21,821 nucleotides of DNA. Origin: Armatimonadaceae bacterium. GTDB taxonomy: Bacteria > Armatimonadota > Armatimonadia > Armatimonadales > Armatimonadaceae. Location: assembly GCA_030446525.1 (NCBI GenBank), contig JAUJNC010000074.1, positions 1 to 21,821 of the forward strand. The letters run 5' to 3'. Positions 13,786-21,821 of the stretch are shown here, piece by piece (the first letter of the stretch is position 1; every line of letters starts with the position of its first letter). Made by a program: the position numbers and the translations under genes. The notes under the pieces were generated by a model, which was not told the origin of the DNA, ran no database searches, and worked only from the letters and a program-made list of their open reading frames with translations.

Positions 13786-14963
13786 TGGACGGCCCCGCGA
13801 GAGGGATAGACAGCGTGACCAATAAGCTGTGGCGTCTCTTCTTCACCCTGCTTCTGACCGCGACGTTCACGGTGCTGGGGTGGTATATCGCGGATGCGTA
13901 TCTTAACTCCTCCCTGTACTCCCGCTTCACCCCGCCCGCGTGGCTGGAGCCGGTCGAGCGCGGCGTCTTCACCACGGTCGGCGTCATCTTCGGCCTGTGG
14001 ATGGGCGCCCTCGTGTTCCGGCGCATCGAGATGGTCGGGGAAACGCTGCGGGCCATGTCCACCCAGGACAAACTGGCGGGCGGCATCGGCCTCGTGATCG
14101 GCCTGCTGCTCACCGTGTTCGTGTCGGTTCCCCTCCTCATCACCGTCCGGCCGGCGCTCCTGGGCGTGGCGATCATGCTGCTGATCGGCGTCGCCCTGAC
14201 CTACCTGTGCATCATCGCCACGCTCTCGATGAAGGAGGAGGTCCGCTTCTACATGCCCCCGCCGCCCGACGCCGAGGACGCCCTGCCCAAGGAGAAGTTC
14301 AAGATCCTGGACACCAACGTCATCATCGACGGGCGGGCCGCCGACGTGGCGAAGGCGGGCTTCATCGAGGGGCCGATCTACATCCCCGGCTTCGTTCTCG
14401 ACGAGCTGCAGCGCATCGCCGACTCGGCGGACGGCCTGAAGCGGGCGCGCGGCCGGCGCGGCCTGGACATCCTGAACAACATGCAAAAGGAGCTGACCCT
14501 GGTGGTCCGCACCTACGACCGGCTCGCCCCGCCCGGCGCGGACGAGGTGGACGCGCGCCTGGTGCGGCTGGCCAAGGCCCTTGGGGGCGCGATCGTCACC
14601 AACGACTGGAACCTGAACAAGGTGGCCGAGCTGCAGGGCATCCAGGTGCTCAACGTCAACGAGCTCGCCAACGCCCTGAAGCCGGTCGTGCTGCCTGGCG
14701 AGGAGATGCGCGTCGCCATCGTCAAGGAGGGCAAGGAGGCCAGCCAGGGGGTGGGCTACCTGGACGACGGCACGATGATCGTGGTCGAGGGCGCCCGGCG
14801 CTACATCGGCGAGACCGTGGACGTGCTGGTGTCGTCCGTGCTGCAAACGCAGGCGGGCAAAATGATCTTCGCGCACCTGCAGGACGAGCGCGACGAGGAG
14901 GACGACGTTGACCGGAGTGTGCGCGCTTATACCAGCCGCCGGCCGCGGCGCCCGGTTCGGTAG
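13785..14963 (+). CDS. Membrane-anchored PIN-TRAM domain protein (YacL family)
   Basis: A 392-residue protein with about four N-terminal membrane helices (LFFTLLLTATFTVLGWYI, FTTVGVIFGLWMGALVF, GLVIGLLLTVFVSVPLLITV, ALLGVAIMLLIGVALTYLCI). A PIN ribonuclease-like domain follows with acidic residues in KILDTNVIIDGR, FVLDELQRIAD, ADEVDARLVRLAK and IVTNDWNLNKVA. A C-terminal TRAM RNA-binding domain contains GVGYLDDGTMIVVEGARRYIG. YacL-type proteins are widespread and poorly understood; a role in RNA metabolism is likely. GTG at 13785 overlaps the atpC stop by one base and has GGAGG upstream; GTG at 13815 is an alternative. The last ~18 codons overlap the ispDF start. Its odd Arg-rich tail (TSRRPRRPVR) suggests the real stop may have been lost to an indel. 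Confidence 0.88.
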   Translation: MDGPARGIDSVTNKLWRLFFTLLLTATFTVLGWYIADAYLNSSLYSRFTPPAWLEPVERGVFTTVGVIFGLWMGALVFRRIEMVGETLRAMSTQDKLAGGIGLVIGLLLTVFVSVPLLITVRPALLGVAIMLLIGVALTYLCIIATLSMKEEVRFYMPPPPDAEDALPKEKFKILDTNVIIDGRAADVAKAGFIEGPIYIPGFVLDELQRIADSADGLKRARGRRGLDILNNMQKELTLVVRTYDRLAPPGADEVDARLVRLAKALGGAIVTNDWNLNKVAELQGIQVLNVNELANALKPVVLPGEEMRVAIVKEGKEASQGVGYLDDGTMIVVEGARRYIGETVDVLVSSVLQTQAGKMIFAHLQDERDEEDDVDRSVRAYTSRRPRRPVR

Positions 14964-16087
14964 CGCGCAAAACAAGGTCCTCGTCCCCCTGCGCGGCCGG
15001 CCGCTGCTCGGCTGGACCCTCGGCGCCTTCGCGGCGTGCGCGGCCGTCGAAGCCGTGGTCCTGATCGGCGGCGAGGACGACCTGCCGCGGCTCCGGGAGA
15101 TCGGCGCCGATTGGGGCGGGGGCAAGGTGCGCGCCGTGGTGCCCGGCGGGGCGGACCGGCAGGCCTCGGTGGCGGCGGGTCTGGTCGCCGCTGCGGGCGC
15201 CGCGTGGGTCGTCATCCACGACGCGGCCCGGCCCTGCGTGACCGGGGAGCTCGTCGGGGCGCCGCTGGCGGCGGCGCGCCGGCGCGGCGCCGCGACGGCG
15301 GCGCTGCGCGTGGGGGACCCCCTGCTGCGCGTGGGCGCCGAGGGGGTCGGGGGCCGACGTTCTCGCCCGCGAGGGGGGGTGGGCGGGGCAGAACCCCCAG
15401 GCGTTCCGGGGCGACCTCCTGCGCGAAGCGCACCGGGCCGCCGCAGAGGGCGGGGTGCGCGCGGGCGACGACGCCGGCCTGGTGCGCCGCCTCGCGCACC
15501 CGGTCGAGCTGGTCCCGGGCTCGCCGGAGAACCTGAAGGTGACCCGCCCCGAGGACCGGGCGCTGGCCGAGGCCATCCTGGCGGCGCGGGAAGGGGCGGC
15601 GCCGCCCCCGGGCATGCGGATCGGGTACGGCTACGACGTCCACCCCTTCGCCCCGGGCCGGCGCCTGTTCCTGGGCGGCGTGGAGTTCGAGGGCGCCGGG
15701 CGCGGCCTGCTCGGCCATTCCGACGCGGACGTGCTGCTGCACGCCGTCTGCGACGCGCTGCTGGGCGCGGCCGGCCTGGGGGACATCGGCAAGCTGTTCC
15801 CGAACACCGACCCGGCGCACAAAGACCGGCCGTCCCTCGACTTCCTGCGTGAGGTGGCCGGGCGCCTGGCCGGCGAGGGGTACCGCGTCGCCAATGTGGA
15901 TATAACACTTTTAGCCGAAGCGCCCAAGATCGGGCCGCACGCCGCCCAGATAAAGCGCAACGTCGCCCGGGCGCTCGGCATCGCCGCCGACCAGGTGGGG
16001 GTCAAAGCCACCACGAACGAAGGCATGGGCTTTGTCGGCCGCGGCGAGGGCGTCGCCGCCCACGCGGTCGCGCTGATCTACCGATAG
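14908..16087 (+). CDS. ispDF: Bifunctional IspD-IspF isoprenoid enzyme, one frameshift in the IspD half
   Basis: A fusion of about 392 residues catalysing two non-consecutive steps of the MEP isoprenoid pathway. IspD (cytidylyltransferase) spans about 1-235: ALIPAAGRGARFGSAQNK, VIHDAARPCVT, GWAGQNPQAFRGDLLREAH and PENLKVTRPEDRALAEAIL. IspF (MECDP synthase) follows from MRIGYGYDVHPF, with metal ligands Asp and His in DVHPF, LLGHSDADVLLHAVCDALLG, GDIGKLFPNTD, ITLLAEAPKIGPH and ATTNEGMGFVGRGEG. The frame breaks near 15345 in a G-rich stretch (GGGGGTCGGGGGCC, one extra base). After it, IspD's C-terminus and IspF are in one continuous frame, so the fusion is real. The start is TTG with GAGGAGG six bases upstream, inside the end of the PIN-TRAM gene. 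Confidence 0.9.
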
Positions 16088-16091
16088 CCAG

Positions 16092-16122
16092 GCGCCGGCG
16101 GGCGCGGCTCGCCCGCCGGCGC
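16092..16122 (+). promoter_or_regulatory. Perfect 13-bp all-GC hairpin between ispDF and hpf
   Basis: GCGCCGGCGGGCG pairs with CGCCCGCCGGCGC across a 5-base loop. It sits right after the ispDF stop and about 20 bases ahead of hpf. There is no T-tract (GGGAAAG follows), so it is a poor terminator. It may attenuate read-through or protect the upstream mRNA end. Confidence 0.6.
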
Positions 16123-16140
16123 GGGAAAGTGAGGTCCGGG

Positions 16141-16680
16141 ATGAAGGTGCAGGTACACGGCAAGGGGGTCGTCGTCACCGACGCGTTGCGCGAGTACGCC
16201 GACCGCAAGGTCAACAAGCTGACGAAGCATTTCGCCCAGCTCAGCGGCGCCACGGTCACGGAGATGATCCAGGGCAAGCAGCACCGCGTGGAGGTGCAGC
16301 TGATCGGCGACGGGATCACCCTGCGCGGCGAGGAGCACGGCGAGGACATGTACGCCGCCATCGACCGTGTCGTGGACAAGCTCGAGCGGCAGATGCAGAA
16401 GTACAAGGGGCGCCACAAGAACGGCCACCACCACGGCGAACACGCCTCGCCGCGCACGGCCCCGGTGCAGATCGAGGGGCTGGAGGAAGAGACGCCGACC
16501 GGGCGCATCGTGCGCCGCAAGCGCTTCGCCATCAAGCCGATCCACCCCGGCGAGGCCGTGGCCCAGATGGAGCTCCTCGAACACGACTTCTTCGTCTTCG
16601 AGAACGCCGAGACCGGCGAGGTCAACGTCCTGTACCGGCGCGAAGACGACAACTACGGCCTTTTAGAGCCGGAACGTTAA
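16141..16680 (+). CDS. hpf: Ribosome hibernation promoting factor, long form
   Basis: A 179-residue long-form HPF, which binds the 30S decoding region and pairs ribosomes into inactive 100S dimers in stationary phase. The N-terminal HPF/YfiA domain (residues 1-100, MKVQVHGKGVVVTDALREYA, YAAIDRVVDKLERQM) carries the RNA-binding helices. A His-rich linker (GRHKNGHHHGEH) leads to the C-terminal dimerisation domain from about 120 (GRIVRRKRFAIKPIHPGEAV, MELLEHDFFVFENAETGEVN, VLYRREDDNYGLLEPE). ATG at 16141 is preferred, with GAGGT ahead of it; GTG at 16129 would add four residues and consume that site. It follows ispDF after a strong hairpin. Confidence 0.94.
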   Translation: MKVQVHGKGVVVTDALREYADRKVNKLTKHFAQLSGATVTEMIQGKQHRVEVQLIGDGITLRGEEHGEDMYAAIDRVVDKLERQMQKYKGRHKNGHHHGEHASPRTAPVQIEGLEEETPTGRIVRRKRFAIKPIHPGEAVAQMELLEHDFFVFENAETGEVNVLYRREDDNYGLLEPER

Positions 16681-16748
16681 GAAGGACCTGGTTCGCGCGC
16701 GACGGGGCACGCGGGCGGCGGTAGAAAAACAAGGAGAACCTGACGTTT

Positions 16749-17792
16749 ATGAGAGTTGGTATCCTGACGGGTGGAGGCGACTGCCCCGGCCTCAACCCGG
16801 CCGTCCGCGGCGTCGTGTACCGCGGGCTCGACCTGGGCTTCGAGTGTGTGGGCATCCAGGAGGGGTGGCGCGGCCTGGTCAAGGGCATGTACGAGCCCCT
16901 CACCCTGGAAAAGGTCGAAGAGATCATCTACCAGGGCGGCACCATCCTCGGGTCGTCGCGCACCAACCCGTTCAAGAAGCAGGAAGGCCGGAGCGAGGAG
17001 CTGGAGGCGACCCTGCGTAACATCCGGGAGGCGGGCTTCGACGCCATCGTCGCCTGCGGCGGGGAAGACACCCTCGGGGTCGCCGCCAAGCTGTACCGGC
17101 AGCACGACGTCCCCACGGTCGGCGTCCCCAAGACCATGGACAACGACCTGGACCGGACCGATTTCACGTTCGGCTTCGACACCGCCGCGACGGTGGGCAT
17201 GGAGGCCCTGGACCGCCTGCGCGACACGGCCCGGTCGCACCGGCGCGTGATGGTGCTGGAGGTGATGGGGCGGCACGCCGGCTGGGTCGCGCTGTATGTC
17301 GGTCTCGCGGGCGGCGCCGACTGGATCCTCACGCCCGAAGGCGGTCTGGATCTGGGCGCTCTGTGCGCGCACCTCGAGGCGGTCCGGGCGCGCGGCAAAA
17401 AGTACGCGCTCGTGGTCGCCTCGGAAGGGGCGGAGATCCCCGCACAGGCGGAGGGCGGGGAGCAGAAGCTGGACGCCTTCGGCCACGTCATGCTGGGCGA
17501 GCGCAACGTCGGCGAGTTTATCGCCGGCGAGATACAGAAGCGCACCGGCTGGGAGACGCGCTCCGCGGTCGTGGGCCATGTCCACCGGGGCGGCTCGCCC
17601 TCCCTGTTCGACCGGGTGCTGGGCATGCGGGTCGGCGTCAAGGCGGCGGAGCTGGTCCGCGACCGGCAGTTCGGCCAGATGGCCGCCCTGCAGGGCACGG
17701 AGGTCGTCGGCGTCCCCATCGAACAGGCGGTGGCCCGGCTCAAGACCGTGCCGCCCGCCCTGCTGGAGATGGCCAAAACGACCTTCAAGTAA
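16749..17792 (+). CDS. pfp: 6-phosphofructokinase, probably pyrophosphate-dependent
   Basis: A 347-residue phosphofructokinase of the PfkA superfamily, interconverting fructose 6-phosphate and fructose 1,6-bisphosphate. Motifs include GGGDCPGLNPAVRG, GGTILGSSRTNPF, GGEDTLGVA (104-112), PKTMDNDLDRTDFTFGFDTA (127-146), MGRHAGWVALY and HVHRGGSPS. ATP-dependent enzymes carry Gly at the last position of GGDG and in PGTIDND. Here those places are Asp107 and Lys128, the pair associated with pyrophosphate as phosphate donor, as in the actinomycete-type GGEDTLG enzymes. The reaction would then be reversible. It starts at ATG with AAGGAG about 13 bases upstream, a rather long spacing. The stop codon lies in the stem of the following terminator. 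Confidence 0.9.
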   Translation: MRVGILTGGGDCPGLNPAVRGVVYRGLDLGFECVGIQEGWRGLVKGMYEPLTLEKVEEIIYQGGTILGSSRTNPFKKQEGRSEELEATLRNIREAGFDAIVACGGEDTLGVAAKLYRQHDVPTVGVPKTMDNDLDRTDFTFGFDTAATVGMEALDRLRDTARSHRRVMVLEVMGRHAGWVALYVGLAGGADWILTPEGGLDLGALCAHLEAVRARGKKYALVVASEGAEIPAQAEGGEQKLDAFGHVMLGERNVGEFIAGEIQKRTGWETRSAVVGHVHRGGSPSLFDRVLGMRVGVKAAELVRDRQFGQMAALQGTEVVGVPIEQAVARLKTVPPALLEMAKTTFK

Positions 17793-17820
17793 ACCCCTCC
17801 CTCCGGACGGGGAGGGGTTT
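17791..17820 (+). terminator. Intrinsic terminator after the phosphofructokinase gene
   Basis: AAACCCCTCCC pairs with GGGAGGGGTTT across an 8-base loop (11-bp stem). The left arm includes the last two bases of the stop codon. The A-rich and T-rich ends give a short U run (TTT), so it could act in both directions. Confidence 0.75.
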
Positions 17821-17837
17821 CGGAAAGATGACGCAGC

Positions 17838-18837
17838 GTGCTCGATGTCATAACCTTCGGTGAGGCGTTCGTGGACCTGCCCGCCACCACGCCGGACTCC
17901 CTGGAGGACGCCCCGGCCTTTCGAGAAGGTGCCGGCCGGGGCGCGGCCCGCCAACGTGGCCGCGGCCGTGGCGCGGCTCGGCGGGGCGGCCGGCTTCGTG
18001 GGCAAGGCGGGCGACGACCCGTTCGGGCGCTTCCTGAAGAAGACGTTCACCCGCCTCGGGGTGGACACGCGCCGTTTTCACCTGGACAGGGAGGTGCGTA
18101 CGGGGCTCGCCTTTGTCTCGGCGGGGGCGGCCGGCGAGCGCGAAAGGCAGTTCTACTTCGATCCGAGCCTGGACGTGGCGTTGCGGCCGGAGGACCTGGA
18201 CCCGGCCCCACCTGCGGGGCGCGCGTTTTTCCTGGGCACGCCGCCTGATCGCCGAACCCGCGCGCACCGCGACCTTTGCCGCCGTGGATGCGGCGGGGCA
18301 GGGAGGCGCGCTGGTTTCGCTCGGCCCGGACCTGTGCCTCCCCTGTGGCCCTCCGAGGCGGAGGCGCACAAGCCTGCGTGCGGCGCTCCTGCGGGCGAAC
18401 CTGGTGGAACTGTCTGTCGAAGAGGAGCTTCAACCCTGTACCCCGGCCCGACGTGGAAGGGGTGCTTGGGCCGACGGACTACGTCAACATCCGTTTGGTG
18501 GCGGTCACCTACGGCGCGGGGCGGCAGCGTCGCCTGCACCCGCCGCCACCAGGTGATGGTGCGCGCCTTCCTCGTCGATGCGGCGGACGGCGCCGGGCGG
18601 GGATGCGTTCACCGGCGCGCTCTGCCTGCACGTCGGCAAGCTCTGCGACGGCCCGCGGCCATCGATGCGCTCGGGCGCGAACGCTGCGCGAGCTGGTGCG
18701 CCGGGCCAACGCGGCCGGGGCGCTCGCGACCACCCGGCGCGGGCGGGTCGCGGCGCTGCCCACGGAGGCCGAGGTGCGTCACTGCTTGCCCGCACGCGAG
18801 ACAACGGCGCAAGCCCGGGGAGGACGGCGGGGAGTAG
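17838..18837 (+). pseudogene. PfkB-family carbohydrate kinase, broken by many frameshifts
   Basis: A ribokinase/fructokinase-type sugar kinase recognisable in pieces across all three frames: DVITFGEAFVDLPA at the start, ARPANVAAAVARLGGAAGFVGKAGDDPFGRFLKKTF (as ANVAAAVARLGG and GKAGDDPFGRFL), RTGLAFVSAG, RLIAEPARTATFAAVDA, LWPSEAEAHK, LLRANLVELSVEE, VEGVLGPTDYVN, RAFLVDAADGAG, GGDAFTGALCLH and RANAAGALATTRRG. At least eight frame changes occur in one kilobase. Signature 2, normally DTTGAGDAF with a catalytic Asp, reads as DGAG-GDAF across a break. The first shift is an extra T at about 17926 (GGCCTTTCGAG). The start is GTG at 17838. No in-frame nonsense decay is seen beyond the indels, so it may be an intact gene in poor sequence. 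The sugar is unknown. Confidence 0.75.
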
Positions 18838-18840
18838 GCG

Positions 18841-19175
18841 ATGAGACTGAACGAGTTCAAGCAGAGGGTGCGGCGGGAGTTCGGGAGGACCTTCACCGGG
18901 CGTCGCCCGCTACCGTCCGGGATTTCTGGACCGCCTGCAGCAGGACGCCCCGGCCACGCGCACGGGCGATAACCGCATCGAGATCCAGGAATCCGCGCGG
19001 TCCTACGAGAGGTGATGCGCACCTTCTTCGCGCGCGTCCTCGACCTCCCCTTCCGAGGAGGCCCTCCCGCGCTGCTCTGGACCGCCCTTCGAGGCCTCTC
19101 CTACGCCATCATCGAGTCCCACGACGCCGACCGCATCGGCCGCTTTTCCGCGGCCTGGAAGAACCCGCCCCGTAG
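18841..19175 (+). pseudogene. Unrecognised small protein, frameshifted
   Basis: I do not recognise this protein. A good ribosome site (GGGGAG six bases upstream) precedes ATG and MRLNEFKQRVRREFGRTFTG. Frame changes then link YRPGFLDRLQQDAPATRTGD, NRIEIQESARSYER, VMRTFFARVLDLPF, LSYAIIESHDADRIGRF and GLEEPAP before a TAG at 19175. Joining them gives one protein of about 111 residues, probably soluble and charged, with no membrane segment. A clear break is GAGAGGTGATG at about 19013, where one more G joins SYER to VMRTFF. It lies directly after the PfkB-like gene and may share its transcript. Two separate small genes are possible if that TGA is real. Confidence 0.5.
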
Positions 19176-19179
19176 CCCT

Positions 19180-19191
19180 GTACCCGGGTAC
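19180..19191. repeat. Perfect 12-bp palindrome
   Basis: GTACCCGGGTAC is fully symmetric and lies five bases after the stop of the preceding small gene, in the 86-base gap before the next one. It may be a regulator site or chance in GC-rich DNA. Confidence 0.4.
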
Positions 19192-19232
19192 GGTATTTTC
19201 CCCGCCGAGCCGCCGCGGCATGAACCTTGCGG

Positions 19233-19253
19233 CCCCTTACGGATCGTAAGGGG
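19233..19253 (+). promoter_or_regulatory. Hairpin covering the ribosome binding site of the next gene
   Basis: CCCCTTACG and CGTAAGGGG form a perfect 9-bp stem with a GAT loop. The right arm is the purine-rich ribosome site (AAGGGGG) of the ATG at 19262, so folding would hide it from the ribosome. Confidence 0.6.
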
Positions 19254-19261
19254 GAGTGTTC

Positions 19262-19742
19262 ATGTCACGTTCTACCATCATCACGAAAACCGGCATCACG
19301 AAAACCGGAAAGACGGCTGCGAAAGCGGCGCCGTGTCTTCAGAGGCTATGAGCAGGGCTGACCTTTCGTCGCGCCGCTGGCTCAGCACGGCCGATGAGAT
19401 CCTTCAGGTGCTGGAGCGGGTGGACGAGATACAGGTCTTCGCGCAGGCGACCGCCTCGACCCCGCCTCTGGTCATTGGACCAAGCGCTCGCATCCCGATA
19501 CGCTCCAGACGCTCAAGGATTCCACGCCTTTGTCGGCGGGCCAGGGCGGCAAGCCGATCACCCACGGCTGGCTGGTTATGACGAACCGCGGGCGCTCGTA
19601 CGTGGCCGGTTACGATTTTTATAACGGCGTTCTGGTGGCGGGGCCGGGTCAGGCGGTGGCCGTGGGCGGGACGGTCCGGCAGCGTTTGCTGAACCTGTTT
19701 CGGGAAGCGAGCGTGAAGCGGGCCGGCGGCCGGATGCTGTGA
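19262..19742 (+). CDS. Unrecognised protein of about 160 residues, frameshifted (or a 29-residue leader plus a second gene)
   Basis: I do not recognise this protein. It begins MSRSTIITKTGITKTGKTAA behind a strong AAGGGGG site and continues in a second frame with SRRWLSTADEILQVLERVDE and IQVFAQATASTPPLVI. A third frame gives HWTKRSHPDTLQTLKDSTPL, SAGQGGKPITHGWLVMTNRG, RSYVAGYDFYNGVLVAGPG and VRQRLLNLFREASVKRAGG before TGA at 19742. Two single-base losses (one near 19330-19345, one near 19475) would make it a single frame. Alternatively the first 29 codons end in a TGA that overlaps an ATG at 19348 (ATGA), giving a coupled leader and a gene of about 131 residues. The C-terminal half looks like a compact beta-rich domain. 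It converges with the zinc-ribbon gene. Confidence 0.5.
19280..19309 (+). repeat. Two tandem 15-bp units inside a coding region
   Basis: ATCACGAAAACCGG is repeated with a 15-base period (19280-19294 and 19295-19309, differing only in the last base). It encodes ITKTG twice near the N-terminus of the unrecognised protein and keeps the frame. Confidence 0.8.
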
Positions 19743-19749
19743 CACCGGC

Positions 19750-20076
19750 CTAGGTCAAGGGGCGCTGGCACTCCGGGCAGCGGTGGAACTGGCGCGGCAC
19801 GGCGTGGCCGCACGAGTGGCAGTAGAGCGTGCCCTCGTCCTCGACGGCGTCTTCGTCGGCCTCGGCCGGCGGCTCGGGCGCGGGCTCCCAGAGGCGGGAC
19901 AGGTCGTACGGGTCGCGCCGCGCGGCCAGGAGCTGGCGTGTCTGCCACAGGGCCGCGCCGAGCCCCGCCAGGAGCAGCGGCGCGCCCAGCAGGGGGGTGC
20001 CCAGCAGAAGAACGCCGCCGAAGGCGGACACCAGAAATGCGGCGATAAGCCCTGCCGCCCGGCGGAATGCCGCCAC
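19750..20076 (-). CDS. Small membrane protein with C-terminal zinc ribbon
   Basis: A 108-residue protein of unknown function. The N-terminal half is hydrophobic, with two probable membrane helices (AAGLIAAFLVSAFGGVLLLG and PLLGAPLLLAGLGAALWQ). A charged acidic linker (PEPPAEADEDAVEDEG) leads to a zinc ribbon with Cys86, Cys89, Cys100 and Cys103 (CHSCGHAVPRQFHRCPEC), which would face the cytoplasm if both ends are inside. The start is GTG with AGGAGG eight bases upstream. It begins 12 bases after the purB stop, so it is probably co-transcribed with purD and purB, though no functional tie to purine synthesis is evident. Confidence 0.82.
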   Translation of the reverse strand: MAAFRRAAGLIAAFLVSAFGGVLLLGTPLLGAPLLLAGLGAALWQTRQLLAARRDPYDLSRLWEPAPEPPAEADEDAVEDEGTLYCHSCGHAVPRQFHRCPECQRPLT

Positions 20077-20088
20077 CTTCTATCCCTC

Positions 20089-21821
<1,733 letters not shown>

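Noticed and set aside
13236..15908. Very long minus-strand frame (890 codons) opposite atpC, PIN-TRAM and ispD
   Set aside because: Its composition is the Arg/Pro/Ala-rich mirror of GC-rich coding DNA, and it has no recognisable domain; the + strand genes are certain.

Overview
The window is GC-rich bacterial chromosome, about 70% GC by eye. Starts are a mix of ATG, GTG and TTG behind purine-rich ribosome binding sites, and several promoters are textbook sigma-70 type (TTGACA-N17-TATAAT, TACAAT or TACGAT). The gene set includes a PIN-TRAM membrane protein, a fused IspD-IspF, a long-form hibernation factor, a phosphofructokinase with pyrophosphate-type residues, E. coli-type PurB and an SLBB export protein. 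This suggests a free-living member of a less-studied phylum such as Armatimonadota, but that is only an inference. No rRNA, tRNA, CRISPR array, insertion sequence or phage gene was seen.

Layout. 1-1063: a leftward secreted or membrane-anchored PepSY-like protein and a regulatory gap holding an inverted repeat and a perfect 22-bp tandem duplication. 1064-2482: a rightward APC-family amino acid permease. 2479-9437: a leftward five-gene sugar-acid operon, in transcription order a glycoside hydrolase, a 2-hydroxyacid dehydrogenase, an HpcH/HpaI aldolase, a D-apionate-lactonase-like protein and a xylose-isomerase-like TIM barrel protein. One strong promoter drives it, with a perfect 14-bp palindrome at the transcription start that looks like a LacI-family operator. 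This operon is the most interesting part of the window. 9605-11840: a GNAT acetyltransferase converging on an Mrp/NBP35 ATPase across a shared hairpin, then an RsbW-like anti-sigma kinase. 11892-13298: an SLBB polysaccharide export protein with its own promoter and terminator. 13321-17820: a rightward housekeeping run of atpC (away from other ATP synthase genes), PIN-TRAM protein, ispDF, hpf and a probable PPi-phosphofructokinase. 17838-19742: a badly frameshifted PfkB sugar kinase and two unrecognised small genes. 19750-21821: leftward purD (cut by the window edge), purB and a small zinc-ribbon membrane protein.

A striking global property is the number of frame breaks. At least nine genes are broken by single-base indels, mostly at G or C runs, yet the protein sequence resumes cleanly in another frame with no other sign of decay. 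Long genes between them (glycoside hydrolase, permease, purB, pfk) are intact. The simplest reading is indel error in the assembly, worst at 17.9-19.5 kb; true gene decay there cannot be excluded. Coordinates of the broken genes are given for the whole restored gene.
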